Under the pieces are notes generated by a model. That model made no database searches. It was given only the letters and a program-made list of their open reading frames with translations, and was not told the origin of the DNA. From Certhia americana (Eukaryota; Chordata; Aves; Passeriformes; Certhiidae): a stretch of 64,000 nucleotides of DNA. The stretch lies in contig CM031858.1 in NCBI GenBank assembly GCA_018697195.1, forward strand, positions 83,529,410-83,593,409, given 5' to 3'. The position numbers and the translations under genes are program-made. Below, in pieces: positions 54,501 to 64,000 of the stretch (the stretch's first letter is position 1; each line of letters begins with the position of its first letter).

Positions 54501-57500
54501 TTGGCTTGTCATCATCTGTATCAAGTCATTACTTGACATCATGATTTAATTCAGTAGGAATAAATATGCCATAATTAGCTGAAATATCAGTCTCATAATT
54601 ACAGGTATAGAGGTCTTTTATTTGATAAGACTTTGTGCCTGGAGGAAAATATGACATAATGTGCCAAGAAGCCTTAAAATCTGAAATCTAAATTTATCAA
54701 TCTGATTATTTAAGCATGATTAGGGTACTTTGACTTAGTTTCACTATCCTTTCACAGTTCTGGTGTTTGCAGCACTAGTCAAAGATGAAGATGTGTTTAA
54801 GCATGGTCTTTATTGCTGGCATTTTGAAGAGATGTTTGCAAGTGATCTGTTTGCATATGATTCCCTCATGGAATCTCATGTTTGCAACTGTATTATTTTG
54901 CCCTGCTACTAGATGTTTTTACCTGGAGCAGTGTTCCTAATACAGTAGAAATCAGCTGACAATCACACTTGAGGAAAGAGACTCCTTGATGTGTTTTATT
55001 TCTTGATGTAATGTGCCTGGAATGATACATATTTTATATAAAATACTCCATTCCCAAGTGTATTAGTCTATTTTAAAGCATTTACATGGTCTTGTTCACA
55101 GTATTGTGGTCAAGATTTTCCTTAAAAACTGTTGCGGAGTTTTGGTTTTGGTTTTTGGTTTGGAGTTTTTTTGTGATTTTCCTTCTGTTCTCATCGATTT
55201 CCTCTCCTCTCTTGAAGACCCATCCACAGCTTTTGTTCCACAAAGAGACCTTACAGAATTAATTTTTTTATGCATGTTAATACATGGATTTCAATTGCAC
55301 ATGCAGAATTTACATATAGATTTGGAATACAGAATTAGAAAATAAATTACTAATCCAGTAATGGTTGTAGATTTTACAAGTACATATTGTGCTATTAATG
55401 GTTATGGTATAAAGTGCAAAGGGAGTAATTGCAAATTAAACCCTAGAGCAAGACAGGAATGAGCCTCACCTTGCAAAAGGGAGTGAATTAGAAGATCTGC
55501 TGGTTTCTTCCACTTGGGCTAATACCCCTTCTTTGCTGTAGGACATCAGTTCTTCTGCCGGAAACATCTCCTTTCCGTCTACTCTGTGATTAAGGGCTTC
55601 TCGTTTTAATTTAGTTTTGTCTTCTAGAGAGGTTCTTGAAAATAATAACTTTTGCTTGACACAAACTTCTCGAGTCTTCTTTACACTTACACTGTGTATG
55701 CAGCAGGTGAGCAGTGATCATTTTTATCACCAGGGATTAGAATACCCCCAAGACAGGTTGAGAAACTATCACTGTAATCGCACACCAAATGTTTAACTGT
55801 TGGTTGTAGGACATTCTGGAGTAATAACTTCATTAGAAAAGAAAAAATTAATTTTTAGTTTTACCATTCTGGGAGTTTTTTATTACTCTTTTTCTAGTGC
55901 ATTAATCTGAGTTTCAAAAAAATCAGTTCAAAATGTCTTGGGAATCATTTAGGGTTTCATAATGCTTTGGTTTTGCCTAGGAAAAAACAAACATAGCTTT
56001 CAGATAAACATAAAAGCAGCAGTTGTTTTCCTCCAGAACTTTTATTTCCATAATAATTGCCTTTGGAGATAATTTTACAAGAAGAAGCATATAATATGTG
56101 GAAATATTTAAGAATAGGTTTACAGTAATTCTGTTACTGTAAATACAAAGACTGGTTTTCATGCCTCAGTAACTGCTCCAGAGGTTTTATATGTTAGGGA
56201 AAAAAAAGGAAAAGAGAGTTTTAGGAAGCAGCCCAGCTTGGCCATTTTGGGGGCCATTTCTGGAATCCAGTTTGATTTTTTTCAGAGTTTTCTGGACTGT
56301 TTATTTAATGAAAGGCCCGATCTGATTTCTTGTTTTTCCCTCAGCATCTTTGCAGGAGCTTGGTGGGCACTTCTGTGGGCAGGAACTTCAGTAATATTGG
56401 TAGTGCTTGCCTCCTCTTGGGCTTAGTGCCTTGACTTAGTGGTTGAGCATTTAAATAGTTCAGCCCCTCGCTGGGAATATCTTGTCTGTCCTTAGAAGAG
56501 CAGATATCTTTTCAATCTCCTTTCTACTAATTTTGGCTTCTTAAATTGTGAATTTGCATTGGCTGAAACCAGAGGGCTCTCCATGAGCCCTGGTGTTTTT
56601 TGAAGGTGTCTGTATCCTGCTGTGTGACTGGGATGAACTGTTGAATCTTCCTATCCAGAGGAGCCCACCCTGTGATGTTAGTGTTGGTGGCTGAATGTGC
56701 GGACTCAATACGTTGATACCCCTTAACAAGTTGCCATGGGAATGTTAAAGGGAAAATTGATCTTCTCATTCTCTCTCATGTGTTTCTTTCACTACCTCCT
56801 GGCCCAGCTGGCCTATGTCCAGGAGGCCAAAGAAAGATCTGCCTGCTGCAAGGGGATTGTGCTCCCTGCTGGGCTCTACCCAATTTCTCACACCTGTGTA
56901 ATGGAAAGTAAGAGTCTGCACTAACAACATCATGGGGAAAGAGCACTGCACTCTCAAATGGTGCTCTTGGCTTTGCAGCACGTGGGAAAACAAATGCTGT
57001 TTAAGACTCTGAAAGTGAAGAAGTTGAGCAGTGATATGTGGAAGGTTATTTTTGGGTAGTGTGTGTCCTTTTATGTGTGGCTCTGTGAGTGACATGCAAT
57101 TTCTGTGCTACTGCACTTCTCTTGGATGAAAGGATTTGTATAAATGACACTGGCAATCCTTACATTTAACAAAGCTGGGTCTCTGACTTCAAACCATCTG
57201 TCTTTCCATCTCAACAAAAAGGTGATTCCTTAAAATAATTTTGCCAGTCATCCTGCCTGCTTTTTTCCTTTTTCCTTCCTGCTTGAAATCACATGAATTT
57301 GGTTTCTTCCAACACCAGTAGCTTCCTAATATTTTGGTTTTGCAATGAATCACTCCTCCATCTTCTGCTTTCCTATTCTTCCCACTCCAGAGCATCCCTG
57401 TTAGCTAGTTTTTGATTCATGAGTTGTGTGAGGGTGATGCAAATGGAAATAAGAGGAAATTAACTTCAGGTTGTGATGGATTTTCATGTTGCAACTTAAT

Positions 57501-60500
57501 TTATTTGTTTAATAGATTTGCATAATATCTGGTTGTATTTCTTAAAAGCTGGCTTTGGACATGGCTCTAAGGGGAGTGTGTGAAGTCTCCTCAGGAATGG
57601 TGTCTCAGATTTTCAGCTCTGACTTGTTCACAGTTTCTGATCAACAGAGTAACTAATATTTGATGCACCCCTTCCCGTCCTGAGTATTTCTTTTATCCAA
57701 ATGGTGTTGTTTTAGCATCTCACTATGCAAGACCTTGATGAGGTAAGAGATTGATACAAGGAGCCCATGTGAGAAATGGGGCTGAAATGTGAGGAGGATG
57801 CCTGTGTGCTTGTGAAGGGCTCAACCTGCAGACCAGACCAGTGAGCAGCTGTGGCAGCATCTGTCTGCAGGACATAGCAGGACTTGTGCCTCTTCATTTC
57901 ACTCCATATGCGGAGTCTGTAGGTGGCTGGCTTGGAGCAGATCCCTCGTTTTTAGGTGGCAAAGCTGGATGCCTGTCCCCAGAACTCTGTCTGTCCAAAA
58001 GCACAGTGCTGGAACACAGATTGATGCCAAACTTTTCCCAGACTGCATCCTGGCCAGCTGTGGGAGCAGGGCTGCTCAGGGAACCCTGCTTAGGGTAGCA
58101 GGGGCAGGAAGAGCATGCTTACACAGAGACATTTTTCTGTGATTTTAAATTCAGCTTCCTCCATGGGTACAAAATGCAGTCTTTCCAAAGCAAGCTGTGT
58201 CAGGGCTGTGTTTCATAACCACCAGGAGAAAATCGTTAAAGGGGATAAAAAGCTGGAATTATTGATTGAGTAGCATAGAGGGCAAAGTGTAACCTCGCTT
58301 TTGCTCATAAAAATACTGCGATTTTTCTCATTTGTGGAGTAACTTAGGTGCATCTTAAAGCTAGCTGATAATGATTTTTTTTTCCTTGGGAAAACTTAAC
58401 TCAGTTTTTTTACAGGTGTATTCACACAGTAATAGTATGACGTTAAAACAATTAGCAATTGGAACTGTATATTCTGTAAATTTTCATACCTATAGAAGTA
58501 ATATGTTAAAACCAGTGACTAAACAGGTTCTTCATTTTCCTGTTCTGGTTCCCGTGCATTACACCTGTTTTTCACAAGGGCAGCTTTTTATTTCAGTCAG
58601 TGAAGCAAACAATGCACAACAAAGGATGTTGTTAGAATTAATTGTATTTTAAAACAATGCATGACATGGTGACAGTTGTAATTCATTCTTTGGCACAGAC
58701 CCCTGACACTTCTATTCCTTTAAGAAGGGACACTATTTTTCTGGTTTTATAAGGAAGATTACTGGAAACATTCTAAATAAGAAAGGTAGAAGAGGGAAAG
58801 AAGGTGGTCAGTCTTCAGTATATATTGAAGAATATCCTTTGTGGAACTGTTTTGGTTTTTTTAATGTTTTAAATAACAGTTGTACTGGTATTGGTCTTAG
58901 CTGGGTACTTATCTTTTGTAGCTCAAAGGAAATGGATAAAATAAGCACAAAATCACAGATACAATCAAGAAAATGCCACAGGGCCAAAGTATTCAAGAAC
59001 AAAGCTGAGCAGTTCAGATGTGACAGACCACTTATTTCTGTTACTACACAAACTTTATTCCCTTTAAGAGTCTTAACCTCTGTTTCCTCTTTCTGCAGCT
59101 GTCAGCTTTGCTCACAGCTTGTTTGTACGAGAGGGTTACACAGGTGTCTGAGATCCCTAACTGCAGCTCCTTTATGACAGCACCTTTTTCTCGTTGGTGT
59201 GTATCAGTTCAGCATCAGATTACCTAGAGAGAAACATGTTAAGGACATATGCACACCTACAATCAGAACAAATCAACTCTAGTGAAGAGTTTCTAGAAAT
59301 CTGTCTGTGTATGCAAGCCCCTAAGATTATAACTAAAACACAAATAAACAAAAAAACAAACAAAATCAGCCCCAAAGGGTCAATAATGATGACACAAAAC
59401 AACTACAAAAAACCAACCCAACCCTTTATAAAATACCTAAACTTGCAAGGGGGACTGTGTAATTGGGAGAGTTGTCACTGTCTGCTGTGACAGTCTATCA
59501 GGACTTGAATGATGCTACATTTAGGATTTTGGTATAAATCATTCTCAGTAAGAAAGAAAACCTCTGGTTTAACTGTATTCAATGTGTTTATTCTAAAATG
59601 TGGTGAGAAAATGGCTGATGCTTGCCTGATGATGTTTTGTTGGTTTGATGGAATAATTCCTTGTATTAGTAGATAGCTACTGGCCATCCTCACACATTGT
59701 ATTCTCAATACGCAGTGATTTATAGTGATTGGAAAAATACACTGATTTAGATGCTGCTTCATTGCTAAAGCAGAATTATACTGTATTTTGGTACCACTTT
59801 AGCTTTTGATTTAGTTGAAATATTTAGGGATTTTTCCCAAAATAATTCTCTAAATCTTATCCTTCACTAGTATCCTGCATTTAACCTGTGTTTCAGGACA
59901 TAAAAAATCCTGAATGCATATGCATTTTTGCCAAGGTTACTGACCATTTCTCAGCGATGTATCTAACCTAACTGATAGTCGTTACAGCCCACCAGTGCTG
60001 CAGTGTTTTGGCTAATTAAAATGTGCTTTTAGTTACAATGTTTGCAGAGAATCTCTGAGGTCTGTATCATGTGCTTTTGGAAGAGCAGAATCTTTTTAAA
60101 CTTGCATAACAGTGTTTAGGATAACTTGTTGAGGATCTTTCAATAAAAGCATTTCACATGGCTTGCTTAATCTGAAGAGTAAGGTGATGTTTCCCAGTGC
60201 AAAGAAGATGTCTTAGTGCAGAGCAGGTCTTCCACCAGGCCCCCAGTTATCCTGCCAAGCCCAGCAGGGTCACTGGGATGAAAAAACAGCTTAAGAAAGG
60301 CAAGGATTAGCCCCATTAACCTCAACAGCAGGGGTTTTAAGCTCCCATGCTACAAGTGCTCGGGCAACCAGGTATTTTACCCAACTGCAGCCCACAGACT
60401 GCTCTATCACTGTTGCCAGTCCCTGCATTGCCTGACAATGCTTCTGCAGTTTCCATAATAGAGGGAAAAATTAGTAATTGTTCAGTTTGTTTTCCTAGAC

Positions 60501-60814
60501 ATGACTGCCCTCTCTGGGCTTCAGAAGTAATTTCCGTGTAGCCATTGCTACTCCCATGCACTCCCTGGGCTCCACTCCATTGCAAGCATCTCTGCAGAAT
60601 GCTGCACCACAGCTCATGTCCCAGAACAAACCACCCTCCTCTCTTTCAGGCTGGCTTTAGCACAGGCTGGTTCACGGTCCAGTCTGGATGGTGCAAGGGA
60701 AGCAGAGAGAGAGCTAAAGGGAGTGCAGGCAGGCAGCTTTCTGCAAGTGTGTCTGGGCCCAGCAGGCAGGGACAGTGGTACACAGGGTAAGGAGCACTAG
60801 CCCCTACGAGTTCC

Positions 60815-61481
60815 TGTTTCTCCCACAGCATTCTCCTGGAGATACTGGCTGCTCATGGCTTGGACTGGTTCACTGTTCGCTTAGTAAAAAAACAGCTGGA
60901 TGACCAGACCCAGCGAGTGGTGGTGAATGGAGTTACATCCAGCTGGCAGCTGGCCACACTGCTGGTATTCCCAGGGCTCAGCATTGGGGCCACACCTTGA
61001 GTCCTGTGTCCAGTTCTGGGTCCCTCACTACAAAGGCATTGATGTGCTGCAGCAGTCCAGAGAAGGGCAATGGAGCTGATGTAGGGAGTGCATATCTGAT
61101 GAAGACTGGCTGAGGGAGCTGGGGTTTTTCAGCCTGGGTAAAAGGAGGCTAAGGACAGACCTCTAAAACTACCTGGAAGGAGGTTGCAGCCAGGTGGAGG
61201 TCACTTCCCCCAAGTAACAAGATGAGAGGAAGTGGTCTCAAATGTCAGGGGAGATTTAGACTGGATATTAAAAAAAAATTTCATTATAGAAAGGGTGGTT
61301 AGGCATTGGAACAGACTGCCCACAGAAACAGTGGAGTCACCATGCCTGAAAACATTCAATAGGTACATGGATGTGGCACTTGGGGACATGGTTTGGTTCT
61401 AGACATGGCAGTGCTTGGTTAACATATGGACTCAATGATCTTAGAAATCTTTTCCAACATAAACTTTTCTGTGATTCTTTG
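60815..61481 (+). mobile_element. CR1 LINE fragment with decayed RT end and 3' UTR
   Basis: The longest LINE copy here, about 667 bp. The left part (60829-60990) is the thumb-side end of the CR1 reverse transcriptase ORF: in-frame pieces read ILLEILAAHGLDWFTV and QRVVVNGVTSSWQL, typical CR1 signatures. From about 60990 it jumps straight to the late part of the element (GTCCTGTGTCCAGTTCTGGG), so the intervening coding part is deleted. The 3' UTR follows (GAGGGAGCTGGGGTTTTTCA; TTGGAACAGACTGCCCA) and ends in ...TTCCAACATAAACTTTTCTGTGATTCTTTG, a degenerate terminal octamer region. It is non-functional, and its reading frame is also broken by substitutions. Confidence 0.9.
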
Positions 61482-63199
61482 TTATCTCAGGCATCTGACA
61501 TGACTTTTCTCCATACATTCAAGCCCGATGTCTTTAATTTCCTAATCATCTGGGTTGTGGCAGACCTGCTAGAAAGCTGAGCCTAAAATCAACGCATAGC
61601 TTTCTGGCTTCTAAGTGTTTATGTAATTTTCTGTGAGATACTCACAACATTCAGCTCATGTCTAATTGGTGCTGTTCCTGGGTGGAATACAATGTTCTTT
61701 TAAAAGTCATAGGACCTTTGAAAATCATTTTAAGTTGCCTATTGGAGTCTTTCTGTATTTTCTCTGATAAAGGAGGTTTTTTGATGCAGTTTATTTTTAT
61801 GGCAGTCAAGCCTCATGTTTAATTGGGCTCTTTTATGCTTCAAGGCTTTCTGTTTGGCTCATGTGTGTGTGTGGTCGATGCTCCTTTGCTTCTTTGTATT
61901 CAGTACAGAAAAAGCGGATATCTGAAATGCTGCTCACTGGATACACCTGAAAATCTACAGAGGCAGTGGCAGGTTGCAGACTGTTTCCTTCCTACAAGCC
62001 ATTTCTATCTGTGCAAAACTGTGCAGCCTTTTTTGGTAGCGGTACTATCAGCATTGTCAGTGATTTTGGTAGTATTTGACATTGTCATTCCAGGGATGCT
62101 AACATCACCACCAAGTGTAAAGTGATGCAGAATGAGAGCTGGGAGGAAGCAGTGGTGACAAGGATCAGTCCAGTGGCTGTGGTGGCATTGTTTCATGTTC
62201 TGTGGGTCTTTTTTGGACACTATTGCAATTTCTAGGACTGGAGACAGAATAAAACGTTCGTCAATAGTGCTGATAAATGAAAAAGTGAAATAACAGAACA
62301 TGGTCATGAACAGGGCTTACAAGTCTCATCAGAAAAACATTAAAACCCAGCTCTTAAGTAGATTATAGATGGTTTATGTTCTGGATAAAAGCAAATACAC
62401 ACATGCAGGCAGATGTAGGCTATAGCAAATGACAGAGCTTTGATACCCACTTTGTCACAGACGTGCCACTGATGACATGGTCACCCTGTTTAGTTATGGA
62501 AGAGCTTCCTTGGGCTCTCTTCTATCTGTTCACTCACAACAGACACTGCTATACACATCCTTCTAAATAAATTGGGAAAATGTTATTTTAAATTGTTTCT
62601 TGCAATCTGTCATTTCCCTTTGCATCTAACAAAATAGGGTCCAAATAAAAGGAAGGGATTTATTATTTTTAAAATTGCCAAAGCTCTGTCTAGCATGAAA
62701 AAAATTATGCTTACATGGAATGTTGCATGTTGCACCCACTGCTTTTTTTTTACTTCCCATAGCAGCTAGGAAATCTCACAAAATGGATATACTTCTGTTT
62801 TGCTTTTCCTTGTCTTACACATATATACACACATTTACAAGAAGTCTGTTAGGATATCTGCCATGGCTCTCTGTCTGACAGTATCTTAAATTATTAATAA
62901 ACTATGGAAATAGTACATTTTTTTAAGGTCTCATTGTTTTTAAAATTGGGCTTACCTGAATCGTTCTTCTGTAATTGAAAATTCTCTTTTGGACTTGGTT
63001 CAGTTGTGTCCAGAGGTACTGAGGCAAGTAAAAGATTTTGATAGATTGGGAGAAGTCAGAATCATGACAGTAGCAGGGGTGATGAACCTATTTTTGTGAG
63101 AGAATGAGAGTCTGCTGTAATCCTGGTCACAGACTCCTTTTGCCAGTTGCTTTTCGTGCTTTATCTTCTGAGCTGACATTTCACAGGAGATAGATGTAT

Positions 63200-63217
63200 T
63201 ATATATATACACACACA
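63200..63217. repeat. (TA)n(CA)n compound microsatellite
   Basis: Five TA steps pass directly into four to five AC steps. Confidence 0.85.
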
Positions 63218-64000
63218 TTCACGTGAGAGGGAAACAAAATCAAGTCAGGGAGATACAGACACCTTAGAAGAGATTAGAGATTGGAAGAACACAAAGTGGG
63301 TACCGATATCATCTCTGAAGAAAGTCATTAGATTTGAGAGGGATGGGGGAGATAATGCCCAGGGTCTCGGAAATTTTTCTGTAACACTGCTACGTGGCAG
63401 AGCAGCCTTATTTTAATGTCTCACCATGCCACATTAGCATGTTTCAAAAGCCATCTCAAATATCTAAGCAGTTGAGAAGGCACTTTGTGTCCCTGTGCAC
63501 TGGGAGGCAAGTCCATGCAAACCTGTCTGTGGTTTGGTCCTCAGTTGTCCTAGCTCCCCAGTGTAACTTCCAAAGTGTCCTTGGCTTTGCATTGTGGCAT
63601 CGCAGGTCATCTGCAGCAGTAGACAGCTTGAGATGCAGGCAGGTGGTTGGCTACATTTTCCAGCTCAGTGTTTCATTAGTCTCCCTGGAATCTGCAATGG
63701 AGAAAGTCTCAGAACGTCAGAAAGAAGACAAATCTGAGAGATGGGAGGGAAGACTTTGCTTCCTCCAGCATGTTCCTGAAATTACTGAGCAACAGAAACA
63801 CTCTTGCCATACATGGAAGACTGTCAGATAGCATTTCTGGACAGCAAACTTTTATGTAACACAGGCAGCACCAGATTTTACTTGAGTGCAATGATACATT
63901 TGTTTCTGTAAGATTCCTATCTGGTGTAAAATTTGTAGGTGTAATGAAATGTCAGCTCAACTTTTTCATCAGTGGTCAACAACAGAAAGGCAAATGTCAA

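Noticed and set aside
63394..63831. 145-codon open frame near the window end
   Set aside because: No domain, irregular composition, and no conserved motif. It was checked as a candidate terminal VWC2 exon and lacks the expected cysteine pattern.

Overview
This is 64 kb of AT-rich vertebrate nuclear DNA with large introns, almost certainly from a bird and probably a passerine or close relative. The evidence is CR1 LINE 3' ends with the avian-type terminal ATTCTATG-like tail, an avian ERVL-type solo LTR, and a second LTR that resembles passerine families. No bacterial or organellar feature is present. The species call is inference from the repeats and was not tested by alignment.

Only one protein-coding gene can be supported: the 5' part of VWC2 (Brorin), on the + strand. 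Brorin is a secreted neural antagonist of BMP signalling with two von Willebrand factor type C (chordin-like) domains. Layout: 1-14.85 kb is intergenic and holds scattered CR1 fragments and a solo LTR. At 14.86-15.97 kb lies a dense CpG island that should be the promoter and noncoding first exon, with a candidate splice donor at 15708/15709. Coding exon 2 runs from 16807 (ATG at 16875) to 17588. Coding exon 3 is 24281-24410. From 24411 to the window end the sequence reads as intron 3. The last coding exon, expected to supply about 50 residues and the stop, was not seen and probably lies beyond 64 kb.

The two exons join in phase 0 and encode 281 residues plus one base of the next codon. They cover a signal peptide, a polar linker and two complete 10-cysteine VWC domains. 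Exon 3 ends in phase 1. The leader of exon 2 carries three upstream ATGs, one in an ORF overlapping the true start, which suggests translational control.

The noncoding part carries CR1 fragments (5.6, 6.4, 36.5 and 60.8 kb), LTRs (10.5, 40.6 and 48.8 kb), several homopolymer tracts and microsatellites, and a few homeodomain/TALE-motif-rich stretches that may be conserved enhancers. I found no convincing novel system. The items most worth checking are the upstream ORFs, the sense-oriented solo LTR in intron 3 with its 5-bp target duplication and an adjoining perfect 23-bp tandem duplication, the tandem repeats nested in the CpG island, and the putative conserved noncoding blocks.
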